The notes under the pieces were generated by a model. It saw only the letters and a list, made by a program, of their open reading frames with translations, ran no database searches and was not told the DNA's origin. This document shows, piece by piece, positions 47,630-57,331 of a stretch of 64,000 nucleotides of DNA. Origin of the DNA: Vibrio ruber DSM 16370 (lineage in GTDB: Bacteria > Pseudomonadota > Gammaproteobacteria > Enterobacterales > Vibrionaceae). The number at the start of each line of letters is the position of its first letter. Position 1 is the first letter of the stretch. The position numbers and the translations under genes are program-made. The stretch lies in the NCBI RefSeq assembly GCF_900163965.1, contig NZ_FULE01000018.1, forward strand, positions 87,282 through 151,281. Direction: 5' to 3'.

Positions 47630-48115
47630 ATGAGAGATATAACACCAGATCTTTGCGACAAGTACGAGTCACAGGTGACTTTGCTTGACCTGCCTTTACA
47701 GAACTTTGGGCAGAGAGATGCTTTTTGGGGCGAAATTGTCACAATTCGTTGTTACCACGATAACTCGAAAGTGAGGGATATGCTGCAACAAAACGGGAAG
47801 GGGAAAGTGTTAGTCGTTGATGGACACGGCTCATGTAAAAAAGCTCTTCTCGGGGATATGATGGCATTCGAAGCCGTGAAAAACGGTTGGGAAGGCGTGA
47901 TAATTTACGGTGCCGTCCGGGATGTGCTGGCTCTGTCTGAATTGGACCTCGGCGTGAAAGCTTTAGGTGTCTGCCCATTTAAAACAGAGAAAAAGGATGC
48001 CGGTCAGGTTAATGTGACGCTTTCCATCATGAATCAGACGGTGCACCCCGGAGACTATATTTATGCTGACTGGAATGGGATTTTGATTTCAGAGCAACCA
48101 TTAGAAGTTAACTAA
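47630..48115 (+). CDS. RraA-family protein (RNase E activity regulator-like)
   Basis: This 161-residue protein aligns along its full length with E. coli RraA (also 161 residues), a trimeric protein that binds RNase E and lowers its activity. Conserved blocks are DLCDKYE near the N-terminus, [38 protein letters not shown], and [20 protein letters not shown]. The family fold is shared with 4-hydroxy-4-methyl-2-oxoglutarate aldolases. Vibrios are reported to carry two RraA-like paralogues; this locus is not next to menA/hslUV, so it is probably the second. ATG 47630 has GGAGG 4 bp upstream; a longer frame from 47534 is not favoured. Confidence 0.85.
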   Translation: MRDITPDLCDKYESQVTLLDLPLQNFGQRDAFWGEIVTIRCYHDNSKVRDMLQQNGKGKVLVVDGHGSCKKALLGDMMAFEAVKNGWEGVIIYGAVRDVLALSELDLGVKALGVCPFKTEKKDAGQVNVTLSIMNQTVHPGDYIYADWNGILISEQPLEVN

Positions 48116-48284
48116 TTCACTTATAATTTCAGTTGGAAACATTCAGGGAAAGTTATAAAGAATCTTATTTTGAGCGTATTTTATCTCGAACGGGCAAAAA
48201 AATATAATTTTTGATTGACTCTCCCCCTCATAATAAGGTAAACGTAAGAAAACGTTATCTTAGAGTCGAAGTTTACATGACATT

Positions 48285-48414
48285 CAGCCACCCTGTAGTA
48301 ATGATTAGCACCACCACCATTATTATTACCGACACCACCAATGTTGGGGCAGGCTGCTGAGCGAAAAAACTTCAAAAAAAGGCCTGTATCCCCACAAGAT
48401 ACAGGCCTTTTTTT
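48285..48414 (+). promoter_or_regulatory. thr operon transcription attenuator
   Basis: The mutually exclusive pairings of a classical attenuator can be drawn. Segment 1 (CAGCC-A-CCC, 48285-48293) pairs with segment 2 (GGGGCAGGCTG, 48346-48356). Segment 2 (GGGGCAGGC) can instead pair with GCCTG-TAT-CCCC (48382-48393) as antiterminator. Otherwise the perfect terminator GGCCTGTATC, 7-base loop, GATACAGGCC (48381-48407) forms before seven Ts. The Thr/Ile codons of thrL lie between segments 1 and 2. Confidence 0.88.
48301..48360 (+). CDS. thrL: Threonine operon leader peptide ThrL
   Basis: This is a 19-residue leader peptide, [19 protein letters not shown], with six threonine codons (all ACC) and four isoleucine codons, just upstream of a terminator hairpin. 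It parallels E. coli ThrL, whose ISTT start and GAG end are shared. Ribosome stalling at Thr or Ile codons would let the operon be read. An in-frame ATG at 48277 would add eight residues and has a slightly better ribosome site (GAAG, 5 bp), so the true start is uncertain. Confidence 0.82.
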   Translation: MISTTTIIITDTTNVGAGC

Positions 48415-48442
48415 ATACTATTTAATCACACTGGAGGAAGGG

Positions 48443-50905
48443 ATGCGTGTATTAAAGTTTGGTGGGTCATCTTTGGCGGATGCCGACCGTTTTCTTAGAG
48501 CTGCACAGATTATCGCCAACAATGCCCAACAAGAAAATATTTCTGTGGTGCTTTCAGCACCGGGGAAAACGACCAACAAGTTAGTGGCGGTGATTGAATC
48601 TGCACAGAACATTGGAGAAGCTGAGTTACAGATTAATGAACTGGAATCTTCTTTTCATCGTCTGTATCAGGATATTCAGGCCGAGTTACCTGATATCAAG
48701 GCTGATGCATTTGATGAGACCGTCCGTCAATCAATGTCTCAACTGAGAAGTTATGTCCACGGGATCGGTTTATTGGGGGCGTGTCCGGAGCATGTCAATG
48801 CACGGATTATCAGTAAAGGTGAACGCATTTCGATCCAGTTGATGAAGGCGGTTCTCGAAGCGAAAGGTCATGATGTCAGTCTGATCGACCCGGTCAAATA
48901 TTTACGCGCCAATGGCAGCTATCTGGAAGCGATGGTGGATGTTGATGCTTCCACTGAAAACTTTAGACGCGAGCCCTTGCCTCAAAATCATGTGCATATT
49001 ATGCCCGGTTTTACCGCGGGTAATCCGAAAGGTGAGCTGGTTTGTTTAGGGCGTAACGGCTCAGATTATTCTGCGGCTGTGTTAGCGGCGTGTTTACGGG
49101 CTGAATGCTGTGAGATCTGGACGGATGTTGACGGCGTTTATAACTGTGACCCTCGCTTAGTCAACGATGCCCGTTTACTCAAATCTCTGAGTTATCAAGA
49201 AGCGATGGAACTGTCTTATTTCGGTGCTTCGGTGTTACACCCCAAAACCATTGCCCCGATTGCCCGCTTCCAGATTCCGTGCCTGATTAAAAATAGTTTC
49301 AATCCACAGGGAGTGGGAACGCTCATCGGTCAAGATACCGGTGAAGATCAATTGCCGATCAAAGGCATTACCACGCTCAATGATTTAACCATGGTCAACG
49401 TTTCCGGTCCCGGCATGAAAGGAATGGTCGGGATGGCCAGCCGGGTCTTTGGTTCAATGTCTGCTGCGGGCGTCTCCATTGTATTGATTACTCAATCTTC
49501 ATCTGAATACTCAATCAGTTTTTGTATTGAGTCTCAGGACAAAGAGAAGGCTAAACGAGCGTTGTCTGAAGCGTTTGAGTTAGAACTGAAAGACGGTTTG
49601 CTGGAACCGGTTGATTTCATGGATGATCTGGCGATTGTAACGCTGGTCGGGGACGGAATGAGAACAGCCCGTGGGATTGCGTCACAATTCTTCTCATCTC
49701 TGGCCGAGGTTCATGTCAATATTGTCGCGATTGCTCAGGGATCATCTGAACGGGCGATTTCTGCGGTCATTCCGGAAGATAAAATATCTGAAGCGATCAA
49801 AGCGTGTCATGAGAATTTGTTCAATTCAAAACACTATCTGGATGTCTTTGTTGTCGGAGTCGGTGGCGTCGGCGGTGAGCTGATTGATCAAATCAATCGT
49901 CAACAAGAGAAGTTAGCATCAAAAGATATTGTCATCCGGGTATGCGGCCTTGCCAACAGTAAAGGTTGCTTGTTGGATGCAGAAGGACTCCCGCTTGACA
50001 ACTGGCGTCAGCGTTTACAGGAAGGTGCCACTGAATCATTCAGTCTGGCCCGGCTGATCGCTTTGGTACAACGAAATCATATTATTAATCCGGTCTTGGT
50101 TGACTGTACTTCCAGTGAAGTGATTGCCAATCAATACGTTGATTTTCTCAATGCCGGTTTCCATGTGGTCACACCGAACAAACGCGCCAACACTGCGAGT
50201 ATGGCGTACTATCAGCAATTGCGTCAGGTATCGAGAAACTCGCGCCGTAAACTGATGTATGAAACAACCGTCGGTGCCGGCCTGCCTGTGATTGAGAACC
50301 TGCAGAATTTGATTGCTGCCGGTGATGAATTAGAGCGTTTCAATGGGATTCTGTCCGGGTCACTCTCATTTATTTTCGGTAAACTGGATGAAGGATTGAC
50401 GTTAAGTCAGGCAACTCAAGTCGCGAAAGACAAAGGGTTTACCGAACCTGATCCCCGGGATGATCTGTCAGGTATGGATGTTGCCCGCAAACTGTTGATT
50501 TTGGCGCGTGAAGCCGGCATGAAGCTTGAACTGAGTGATATCGACATTGATCAAGCATTGCCACCGGGGTTTGATGTTTCAGGCAGTGTGGACGAATTTA
50601 TGGAGCGGCTGCCTCAAGCAGATGATTATTTTGCATCCCTTTATGCAAAAGCAGCCAGTGAAGGTAAAGTATTACGTTATGTCGGAGAAATTGCTGATGG
50701 TCGCTGTCGTGTGTGTATTGCACAGGTAAGTGAAGATAATCCGATGTTTAAAATCAAAGATGGCGAGAATGCACTGGCATTTTATAGCCGTTATTATCAA
50801 CCGATTCCTCTGGTGCTGAGAGGGTATGGTGCAGGTACAGAAGTCACGGCTGCAGGTGTCTTTGCAGATGTGATGCGGACACTCGGTTGGAAATTAGGGG
50901 TTTAA
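48443..50905 (+). CDS. thrA: Bifunctional aspartokinase I/homoserine dehydrogenase I ThrA
   Basis: ThrA carries the first and third steps from aspartate to threonine. From ATG 48443, which has GGAGG upstream, it is 820 residues, exactly the E. coli length. The aspartokinase domain ([34 protein letters not shown]) is followed by two ACT regulatory domains (about residues 310-460). The homoserine dehydrogenase domain begins near residue 470 ([17 protein letters not shown]) and includes the catalytic [20 protein letters not shown]. Threonine inhibition is expected from the ACT region. Transcription is attenuated by the leader. Confidence 0.98.
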   Translation: MRVLKFGGSSLADADRFLRAAQIIANNAQQENISVVLSAPGKTTNKLVAVIESAQNIGEAELQINELESSFHRLYQDIQAELPDIKADAFDETVRQSMSQLRSYVHGIGLLGACPEHVNARIISKGERISIQLMKAVLEAKGHDVSLIDPVKYLRANGSYLEAMVDVDASTENFRREPLPQNHVHIMPGFTAGNPKGELVCLGRNGSDYSAAVLAACLRAECCEIWTDVDGVYNCDPRLVNDARLLKSLSYQEAMELSYFGASVLHPKTIAPIARFQIPCLIKNSFNPQGVGTLIGQDTGEDQLPIKGITTLNDLTMVNVSGPGMKGMVGMASRVFGSMSAAGVSIVLITQSSSEYSISFCIESQDKEKAKRALSEAFELELKDGLLEPVDFMDDLAIVTLVGDGMRTARGIASQFFSSLAEVHVNIVAIAQGSSERAISAVIPEDKISEAIKACHENLFNSKHYLDVFVVGVGGVGGELIDQINRQQEKLASKDIVIRVCGLANSKGCLLDAEGLPLDNWRQRLQEGATESFSLARLIALVQRNHIINPVLVDCTSSEVIANQYVDFLNAGFHVVTPNKRANTASMAYYQQLRQVSRNSRRKLMYETTVGAGLPVIENLQNLIAAGDELERFNGILSGSLSFIFGKLDEGLTLSQATQVAKDKGFTEPDPRDDLSGMDVARKLLILAREAGMKLELSDIDIDQALPPGFDVSGSVDEFMERLPQADDYFASLYAKAASEGKVLRYVGEIADGRCRVCIAQVSEDNPMFKIKDGENALAFYSRYYQPIPLVLRGYGAGTEVTAAGVFADVMRTLGWKLGV

Positions 50906-50909
50906 TTTT

Positions 50910-51881
50910 ATGAGCACACAACAAGAAAGTGTGGTGGTTTATGCACCGGCTTCTATCGGTAATGTCAGCGTCGGGTTTGATGTTCTGGGCGCAGCGGTTT
51001 CTCCGGTGGACGGTACATTGCTCGGTGACCGTGTTGAAGTGAAAAGCAGTGAATCTTCTTTCGCTCTCAAAGCGGTCGGGCGCTTTGTCGATAAACTGCC
51101 GACCAATCCGCAAGAAAACATTGTTTATGATTGCTGGATGGTTTTTGGCCGGGAACTGAAAAAGAAAGCGGTTGATTTAAAGCCGCTTGAAATGACGCTT
51201 GAGAAGAACATGCCCATCGGTTCAGGACTCGGGTCGAGTGCCTGTTCGATCGTGGCAGCTTTGGATGCACTGAATCAGTTTCATGGTAACCCTTTGAATG
51301 AGACGGAACTGCTTGCGCTGATGGGCGAAATGGAGGGGCAGATCTCCGGTGGCGTTCATTATGATAATGTGGCACCGTGCTATCTTGGCGGTGTACAACT
51401 GATGATTGAAGAGCTGGGGATTATCAGCCAAGAAGTTCCTTGTTTTGATGATTGGTTCTGGGTGATGGCTTATCCGGGAATCAAAGTTTCAACGGCTGAA
51501 GCTCGTGCAATTTTACCGGCTCAATACCGGCGTCAGGATATTATTGCACACGGTCGCTACCTCTCCGGATTTATCCACGCTTGTCACTCTAATCAACCGG
51601 AGTTGGCGGCAAAAATGATTAAAGATGTGATTGCTGAACCGTATCGTGAGAAACTTTTACCCGGTTTTGCTGCGGCTCGCCAGTATGCAGCCTCAGCCGG
51701 TGCTTTAGCCACGGGCATTTCCGGAAGTGGCCCGACGTTGTTTAGTGTCTGCCGGGAACATGACGTTGCAGAGCGTGTCGCCCAATGGCTCGAACAGAAT
51801 TATGTACAGAATGAAAATGGATTCGTCCATATTTGTCGCCTGAATAAGCAAGGCTCCAAACAGACAGGAAGTAAGCTATGA
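50910..51881 (+). CDS. thrB: Homoserine kinase ThrB
   Basis: ThrB is the GHMP-family kinase that phosphorylates homoserine. The product is 323 residues. The N-terminal [20 protein letters not shown], the ATP-binding glycine motif [18 protein letters not shown] (about residues 95-112) and the C-terminal [13 protein letters not shown] are the three GHMP motifs. It starts 4 bp after thrA and overlaps thrC by ATGA. A few extra N-terminal residues (MSTQQES) precede the conserved start. Confidence 0.98.
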   Translation: MSTQQESVVVYAPASIGNVSVGFDVLGAAVSPVDGTLLGDRVEVKSSESSFALKAVGRFVDKLPTNPQENIVYDCWMVFGRELKKKAVDLKPLEMTLEKNMPIGSGLGSSACSIVAALDALNQFHGNPLNETELLALMGEMEGQISGGVHYDNVAPCYLGGVQLMIEELGIISQEVPCFDDWFWVMAYPGIKVSTAEARAILPAQYRRQDIIAHGRYLSGFIHACHSNQPELAAKMIKDVIAEPYREKLLPGFAAARQYAASAGALATGISGSGPTLFSVCREHDVAERVAQWLEQNYVQNENGFVHICRLNKQGSKQTGSKL

Positions 51882-53158
51882 AGCTTTATAATATTAAAGA
51901 GAATGATGAACAGGTTTCTTTTGGTCAGGCTGTCCGTCAGGGGCTTGGCCGTAATCAAGGACTATTTTTTCCGTCAGAACTCCCGTGTTTTGATGATATC
52001 GATGGATTGCTCGCTGAAGATTTTACCTCCCGTAGTGCCAAAATTCTGTCTGCGTTGATTGGTGATGAGCTGTCTCCTGAAGCGGTGAAAGCTTTGGTTG
52101 AGAATGCATTTCAGTTTCCGGCTCCGATTCAGAAGGTGAAAGATCAGGTTTATGCACTCGAGCTGTTCCACGGACCGACACTGGCTTTTAAAGACTTTGG
52201 CGGTCGTTTCATGGCTCAGTCTTTGGCGGCCGTATCAGATGGTGGAAAAATCACTATTCTGACAGCAACCTCCGGGGATACCGGCGCAGCCGTGGCACAT
52301 GCTTTTTATGGTATGGAGAATATTCAGGTGGTGATCTTATATCCGAAAGGAAAGATCAGTCCGTTACAGGAAAAGTTATTCTGCACTCTGGGGAAAAACA
52401 TCCATACCGTTGCGATCAACAGTGATTTCGATGCATGTCAGGCTTTGGTGAAAAAAGCTTTTGATGATCAGGCACTGCGTGCTGAGGTTGGGCTAAACTC
52501 AGCTAATTCCATTAACATCAGCCGGTTAATGGCACAGATCTGTTATTACTTTGAAGCTGCGGCTCAAATGAGCAAAGCAGAGCGCGAAAATCTGGTTGTT
52601 TCAGTACCAAGCGGTAATTTCGGTAATTTAACCGCCGGGATGTTAGCTAAAGCATTGGGGCTGCCGATTAAGCGCTTCATCGCGGCAACCAATGTCAATG
52701 ATACCGTTCCTCGTTATCTGGAAACCGGTAAGTGGGAGCCGAAAGCGACGATTGCCACCACATCCAATGCGATGGATGTCAGTCAGCCGAACAACTGGCC
52801 GCGGATCGAAGAGTTGTGTCGTATTCAAGGTTGGGGGTTGGAAACGCTCGGCAAAGGTGCGGTTACCGATGAAGAAAGTGCGGCATCTGTACGTGAGCTT
52901 TATGATTTGGGGTATTTGTGTGAGCCGCATGGCGCGATTGCTTATCGAACTTTAGGACAACAGCTTCAACCGGGAGAAACCGGCTTATTCCTCTGTACTG
53001 CTCATCCGGCAAAATTTAAAGAAGTGGTTGATGAGATCCTTGAAACAGATATCCCGCTGCCGGGACCATTGGCTAAACATTCGCAAATGGCATTGCTTTC
53101 TGAAGTGCTCGATGATGACTTTGAAGCATTGAAAGCGATTTTACGTCGGGTTCAGTAA
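51878..53158 (+). CDS. thrC: Threonine synthase ThrC
   Basis: ThrC is the PLP-dependent enzyme converting O-phosphohomoserine to threonine. It is 426 residues. The PLP lysine is in [15 protein letters not shown] (about residue 107). [17 protein letters not shown] and [17 protein letters not shown] bind the phosphate of the cofactor and substrate. It is the last gene of thrLABC and is followed by a strong terminator. Confidence 0.98.
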   Translation: MKLYNIKENDEQVSFGQAVRQGLGRNQGLFFPSELPCFDDIDGLLAEDFTSRSAKILSALIGDELSPEAVKALVENAFQFPAPIQKVKDQVYALELFHGPTLAFKDFGGRFMAQSLAAVSDGGKITILTATSGDTGAAVAHAFYGMENIQVVILYPKGKISPLQEKLFCTLGKNIHTVAINSDFDACQALVKKAFDDQALRAEVGLNSANSINISRLMAQICYYFEAAAQMSKAERENLVVSVPSGNFGNLTAGMLAKALGLPIKRFIAATNVNDTVPRYLETGKWEPKATIATTSNAMDVSQPNNWPRIEELCRIQGWGLETLGKGAVTDEESAASVRELYDLGYLCEPHGAIAYRTLGQQLQPGETGLFLCTAHPAKFKEVVDEILETDIPLPGPLAKHSQMALLSEVLDDDFEALKAILRRVQ

Positions 53159-53169
53159 TTGATGCGCGA

Positions 53170-53203
53170 TAAAAAAACGGCACCGGGAAGGTGCCGTTTT
53201 TTA
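53170..53203. terminator. Terminator between thrC and grcA
   Basis: ACGGCACC, the loop GGGAA and GGTGCCGT form an 8-bp stem flanked by an A-run and a T-run. It serves thrC on the plus strand and grcA on the minus strand. Confidence 0.92.
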
Positions 53204-53254
53204 TGATATATCAGAAATAAAGCGTTTATTATTGATTACGCTTATGTCTCATGA

Positions 53255-53632
53255 TTACAGCGTTTCAGTAAAAGTACGTGCAATCACATCACGTTGCTGT
53301 TCTGGTGTCAGTGAGTTGAAACGTACAGCATAACCTGAGACACGAATGGTCAGTTGTGGATACTTTTCTGGGTGTGCAACGGCGTCTTCTAGTGTCTCAC
53401 GTTTCAGGACATTAACGTTGAGGTGCTGGCTGCCTTCAATACGTGGTGCTTTCTCAATTGCGAGCTCGCGAGACTCATACTCTCCCAGATCGCTGGCAGG
53501 AATCACTTGATCGAATTGATACCCGGCAGTTGCTGCCATGCAGCGAGCTTCATTTTTCTCTTGGTCAAGTAACCAGATAGAGTTGATCAGGTTGTCATTC
53601 GCGGCTTTTGTAATTTGGATACCTTGAAGCAT
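53255..53632 (-). CDS. grcA: Autonomous glycyl radical cofactor GrcA (YfiD)
   Basis: GrcA is a small spare glycyl-radical domain that replaces the damaged C-terminal part of pyruvate formate-lyase after oxygen exposure. From ATG 53632, which has GGAG 7 bp upstream, it has 125 residues, starting [14 protein letters not shown]. The C-terminal half is nearly identical to the PFL radical domain, with the radical glycine in [25 protein letters not shown] (glycine near residue 100). Its promoter has two FNR boxes. Confidence 0.97.
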   Translation of the reverse strand: MLQGIQITKAANDNLINSIWLLDQEKNEARCMAATAGYQFDQVIPASDLGEYESRELAIEKAPRIEGSQHLNVNVLKRETLEDAVAHPEKYPQLTIRVSGYAVRFNSLTPEQQRDVIARTFTETL

Positions 53633-53699
53633 TGCTTTCTCCTCATCCACTGATTGTGGCGCTGATTGGTGTTAACTTTCAAAATAAGTTGAGCTAAGT

Positions 53700-53796
53700 A
53701 TTATATAGCAAATAACCTTTTTTATTGTATTGATATAGGTCAAAAAATAACAACTAAATTATCTTCAGATTAGTCGTTTTTGTTGATTTTTATCAA
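53700..53796 (-). promoter_or_regulatory. grcA promoter with two FNR boxes
   Basis: On the minus strand TATAAT lies at 53705-53700. An FNR box TTGAC-CTAT-ATCAA (53743-53730) is centred about 42 bp before the expected start of transcription. A second, perfect box, TTGAT-N4-ATCAA (53783-53796), lies exactly 53 bp further upstream. E. coli yfiD has FNR sites at -40.5 and -93.5, which is the same 53-bp offset. The layout predicts anaerobic activation by FNR with down-tuning from the upstream site. Confidence 0.85.
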
Positions 53797-53935
53797 TAAG
53801 TGATTCAAAAATATAAATTTAAATTTTTTTTAATATTTAAAATAATTTTTAAATCAATAAGTGTTGTAAATTTACAACAAAATGTATTCAGTGAAGTGAA
53901 TACAACTGCGCAATTGATTGATGTGAGACGATTTA

Positions 53936-54814
53936 ATGCAAGAACAAAAATTTATCGGTGCCCATGTGTCTGCTGCGGGAGGTGTTGAAAATGCACCGCT
54001 CCGTGCGCATGAAATTGGTGCAAACAGTTTTGCACTTTTTACTAAAAATCAGCGACAGTGGCAGGCGAAACCGTTGTTGCAAAGTTCCATTGATGCATTT
54101 CAGGCGAACTGCCGGGCATATGGATTTGAGCCGCAACATATTCTGCCGCATGATTCCTATTTAATTAATTTGGGTGCACCGGATCCGGAAAAGCTGGAGA
54201 AATCACGTGCTGCTTTCGTTGATGAAATGGAGCGGTGTCGGTTGCTCGGGCTGCACTTACTGAATTTTCATCCCGGCAGCCATTTGAATCAGATCAGTGA
54301 AGAAGCTTGTCTGGAGACGATTGCAGCATCGATTAATCTCGCGCATCAACAGGTACCCGATGTCATTGCTGTGATTGAGAATACCGCGGGACAGGGAAGT
54401 AATCTCGGTTGGCGCTTCGAACATTTAGCCCGGATTATCGAATTGGTCGATGAGAAGGAACGAGTCGGTGTATGTCTGGATACTTGCCACTTATTTGCCG
54501 CAGGATACGATCTGAGGACGGCAACTGCCTGTCAGCAAACATTTGCTGAATTTGATCAATGTGTTGGGATGCACTACCTCAGGGCAATGCATCTGAATGA
54601 TTCAAAAATCGGTTTGGGAGGGCGGGTTGATCGCCATCATTCATTAGGTGAAGGGATGATTGGATGGGCGTGTTTTGAATACATAGCCAAAGCCCCGAGA
54701 TTTAATGATATCCCCTTGATTTTAGAGACGATTCAACCCAATTTATGGCCGCAGGAGATTCAGACGTTACGTGATTATGCGGCTGAGGTGAATGTAAAAA
54801 CTGTCACCGTGTAA
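53936..54814 (+). CDS. nfo: Endonuclease IV Nfo
   Basis: Nfo is the zinc-dependent AP endonuclease of base excision repair. The 292-residue TIM-barrel protein starts with [19 protein letters not shown] and contains [37 protein letters not shown] and [22 protein letters not shown], which supply the three-zinc site. It diverges from grcA, so its promoter lies in the same 303-bp AT-rich region. ung follows about 300 bp later, which groups two base-excision enzymes. Confidence 0.98.
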   Translation: MQEQKFIGAHVSAAGGVENAPLRAHEIGANSFALFTKNQRQWQAKPLLQSSIDAFQANCRAYGFEPQHILPHDSYLINLGAPDPEKLEKSRAAFVDEMERCRLLGLHLLNFHPGSHLNQISEEACLETIAASINLAHQQVPDVIAVIENTAGQGSNLGWRFEHLARIIELVDEKERVGVCLDTCHLFAAGYDLRTATACQQTFAEFDQCVGMHYLRAMHLNDSKIGLGGRVDRHHSLGEGMIGWACFEYIAKAPRFNDIPLILETIQPNLWPQEIQTLRDYAAEVNVKTVTV

Positions 54815-54882
54815 CTTGGCATATATTTTTCATGGGATATCAGGTGAATCTATTTTCAGACATGGTATCTCAGGAGGCCGTT

Positions 54883-54996
54883 ATGTCATACATTACCCAT
54901 TCAATCTCTCGTCCGGTATCGCCTTTACCGGTACCAAACCGTCATGTCTCTGGTCCGGGTGGTCGCCATCGCGGTGTGCCAGTCCGTGGCCGGTAA
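54883..54996 (+). CDS. Possible small basic Pro/Gly/Arg-rich peptide
   Basis: ATG 54883 follows a perfect AGGAGG (54872-54877) by 5 bp and opens a 37-codon frame (MSYITHSISRPVSPLP ... RHRGVPVRGR) between nfo and ung. The product is rich in Arg, Pro and Gly with no acidic residue. The frame also extends in phase back to ATG 54832 (54 codons). The excellent ribosome site is the main support. No family is recognised and it could be fortuitous. Confidence 0.35.
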   Translation: MSYITHSISRPVSPLPVPNRHVSGPGGRHRGVPVRGR

Positions 54997-55110
54997 AACA
55001 AATCGTATCACCCACAACGGTATGGCGAGCAAATCGGCATTTTTGCGGGTGCAACTTGATTCTGTTTATGAGTAGAATAGAGCCATTCTCGACGTTATTT
55101 AGGATGGTTC

Positions 55111-55788
55111 ATGACAAACTTACTGACTTGGCACGATGTAATTGGTGCGGAAAAACAGCAGCCTTATTTTCAGGAAACGCTTGCTTATGTAGAACAAGCG
55201 CGTCGGCTTGGCAAGGTGATTTATCCGCCGGCGAAAGATGTGTTTAACGCGTTTCGCTATACAGAATTCAGTGACGTAAAAGTTGTCATCCTCGGACAAG
55301 ACCCATATCACGGGCCGAATCAGGCGCACGGGCTCTGCTTTTCTGTGTTGCCGGGGGTAAAAACACCGCCTTCTTTAGTCAATATGTATAAAGAGCTTGC
55401 ACAAGATATTCCCGGTTTTTCGATCCCTGAGCATGGTTATTTGAAAAGCTGGGCGGAGCAAGGCGTGTTTCTGCTCAACACAGTTCTGACTGTCGAGCAA
55501 GGTAAAGCGCATTCTCATGCCGGGACAGGCTGGGAGACGTTTACAGACAAAGTGATTGCGGAAATTAATGCGCACCGGCAAAACGTTGTTTTTCTCTTGT
55601 GGGGGGCTCATGCACAGAAAAAAGGGAATTTTATCGATCGCACAAAGCACTGTGTTTTAACTGCGCCTCATCCTTCTCCTTTATCTGCTCATCGCGGCTT
55701 TTTCGGCTGTAAACATTTTTCTAAGGCAAATCAGTATCTTCAAGAACATGGTGTGACGCCCGTCAATTGGCAGCCGGTTCTGGACTAG
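55111..55788 (+). CDS. ung: Uracil-DNA glycosylase Ung
   Basis: Ung removes uracil from DNA. The 225-residue family 1 enzyme has the water-activating motif GQDPYHG with Asp64, as in E. coli. It also has the uracil-pocket [17 protein letters not shown], and the DNA-intercalating loop [13 protein letters not shown]. It lies downstream of nfo, separated by about 300 bp that may hold a small peptide gene. Confidence 0.98.
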   Translation: MTNLLTWHDVIGAEKQQPYFQETLAYVEQARRLGKVIYPPAKDVFNAFRYTEFSDVKVVILGQDPYHGPNQAHGLCFSVLPGVKTPPSLVNMYKELAQDIPGFSIPEHGYLKSWAEQGVFLLNTVLTVEQGKAHSHAGTGWETFTDKVIAEINAHRQNVVFLLWGAHAQKKGNFIDRTKHCVLTAPHPSPLSAHRGFFGCKHFSKANQYLQEHGVTPVNWQPVLD

Positions 55789-55890
55789 GGCACGGCTAAG
55801 AAAAATTGTATTTTTTACGACCAGAATCAAATCAGTCTCCCGATAAGTTATATACAATTTGTTTATCACATTATGAACCGGAGAGGCGAC

Positions 55891-56442
55891 ATGATGATAG
55901 AACGGATTCGTCGGGAACATGGTTACATGACCCGTTTATTAGCCATCCTCAAGCGGAAGCTGCAAAGGCTTCAGAATGAACAGGCCGTCAATTATTCCCT
56001 GATTAAAGAGATTGTCGATTATTTGAGTTCTCATTCAGAAGTCGCGCACCATCCAAAAGAAGATTTAATCTATCAGTACTATATGGAAAAGTACGGCGAA
56101 AGGGAGTACATCGCTGATCTGGAAGCCGAGCACCGCAATTTGTCTGAAAAAACACACGAGTTTCTTGGGGTAATTGATATGATTTTGCAGGATGTTATTG
56201 TTCCTCAGGATGTGTTTGTCAATCAGTTATCCGATTTTATTGTCGAGCAGAAACGTCATTTAGATCTGGAAGAGCGAGATATTTTACCGCTGATTAAACA
56301 GACCTTTACTGTTGAGGATTGGCAACATGTTGAAGGGCAGTGGACACAAAACGAAGATGACCCCGTCTTTGGTGAGACCATTGCTGATCGATATAAACAG
56401 CTTGCTCAACTCGTAAGAGAAGAGATGCTCGAAGAAAAGTAA
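55891..56442 (+). CDS. Hemerythrin-like HHE domain protein
   Basis: This is a helical protein of about 183 residues with a hemerythrin HHE cation-binding domain. Metal-ligand-type histidines and acids are seen in RREHGYMTRLL, HSEVAHHPKEDLIY, EAEHRNLSEKTHEFL and EQKRHLDLEERDILP. Such proteins bind a diiron centre and sense oxygen or nitric oxide or protect iron; the exact role here is unknown. ATG 55891 has GGAGAGG 4 bp upstream; 55894 or 55873 are alternatives. A bidirectional terminator follows. Confidence 0.85.
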   Translation: MMIERIRREHGYMTRLLAILKRKLQRLQNEQAVNYSLIKEIVDYLSSHSEVAHHPKEDLIYQYYMEKYGEREYIADLEAEHRNLSEKTHEFLGVIDMILQDVIVPQDVFVNQLSDFIVEQKRHLDLEERDILPLIKQTFTVEDWQHVEGQWTQNEDDPVFGETIADRYKQLAQLVREEMLEEK

Positions 56443-56446
56443 TATG

Positions 56447-56474
56447 AAAAAAGGTTCCCCCTCGGGAACCTTTC
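56447..56474. terminator. Bidirectional terminator between hemerythrin and DUF3545 genes
   Basis: GGTTCCC (56453-56459), a 4-base loop and GGGAACC (56464-56470) are flanked by six As on the left and a T-rich tract on the right. It serves both converging genes, better on the minus strand. Confidence 0.85.
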
Positions 56475-56479
56475 TACTT

Positions 56480-56659
56480 TCAGATATCGATATCTGAGAG
56501 TTCAAGGCTGATGTCCATATCCATCAGCTCTTTCTGTAATCTACGTTTATCGCGTATTGCTTCTATTTCTCTCCACATTCGCTTTGTTGGTTTAGAGCGG
56601 GTTACTCGGATTTTACTAATCTCTTTTTCAAGTAAATCTTCAAAGTGCAAATCATCCAT
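56480..56659 (-). CDS. DUF3545 small protein
   Basis: This is a 59-residue charged helical protein starting MDDLHFEDLLEKEISK. It has the basic core RSKPTKRMWREIEAIRDKRRLQKEL and an acidic tail ending DIDI. The pattern matches the DUF3545 family known from Vibrio and Shewanella; the function is unknown. A GAGGCT ribosome-site-like stretch precedes the ATG on the minus strand. The stop codon is part of a perfect 18-bp palindrome. It is convergent with the hemerythrin-like gene. Confidence 0.75.
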   Translation of the reverse strand: MDDLHFEDLLEKEISKIRVTRSKPTKRMWREIEAIRDKRRLQKELMDMDISLELSDIDI

Positions 56660-57331
56660 AATTAGCCTCTTTATATTATGTATGCTCTATGACGAAATCT
56701 GCTCTGTATGAGTCTTAAATATCACAATTGAAGCCAGTGTATCTATGATATGTTTCTCATTTGTTTCGATTTGATGACTTATTTCTGAACAAAGATCCCT
56801 ATTTCTATGTTGAGGAAAATAAAATTGTACGTTTTTTGTTCTGTCAGGCATCGAGAGTATGCTCAAATTTTTTCTGAGATTGTTAACAAACATGGGCGAC
56901 GGACAGCTCAGTGTGTCAATTTTGAGGTGATGTTCTAAGCGGATCAGGTGACTTGCCTTCGATAACGTCTTAGGTAACTGTCAACATTGGTGAAACGCTT
57001 GAATCATACAATGCCTCTGTTGCTTTAAAATTCGCTTTTTTTGGCAAATTTGTAAAGCTTTATTTTAGATAAATGTTGTCATTTTGTTTTTTATTTGTGT
57101 GTTTTTGTTGCCGGAATGATTATAAAAATAGCGTTTGCGAACAGTGTTGTGTATTGATTTTTTGTTTGTTCGATAGCATTATCTTCCGCGCTGAGTGAAT
57201 GTGTTTGCGATTTATTCGGATATATATGCTAGGAACAACAGGGACTGTTGCCAATAAATTATTATAAGATAGGGAAATATCAAGTGATGGTGTAGAGCAA
57301 ACTTGTGCTCTGAACTCTTAAAGAGGTTCTT
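56660..57331. other. Region between DUF3545 and the symporter gene
   Basis: This 672-bp AT-rich gap includes a minus-strand frame at 56687-56893 (68 codons, no ribosome site), which I do not accept as a gene. Upstream of the symporter there is a TATATATGCT stretch near 57221 that could be a -10 region, and a small dyad CAACA-N5-TGTTG near 57237-57251. I looked for a glycine riboswitch and see none of its conserved elements. Confidence 0.5.

Noticed and set aside
54816..55247. 143-codon plus-strand frame spanning the nfo-ung gap
   Set aside because: It overlaps the conserved start of ung in another frame, has no family resemblance and poor composition. The small frame at 54883 has the ribosome site instead.
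56687..56893. 68-codon minus-strand frame next to the DUF3545 gene
   Set aside because: No ribosome site before its ATG, AT-rich DNA, and no recognisable family; listed only as part of the intergenic region.
56942..57331. Possible glycine riboswitch before the AGCS symporter
   Set aside because: Such riboswitches precede some vibrio AGCS genes, but none of the conserved glycine aptamer elements is visible here.
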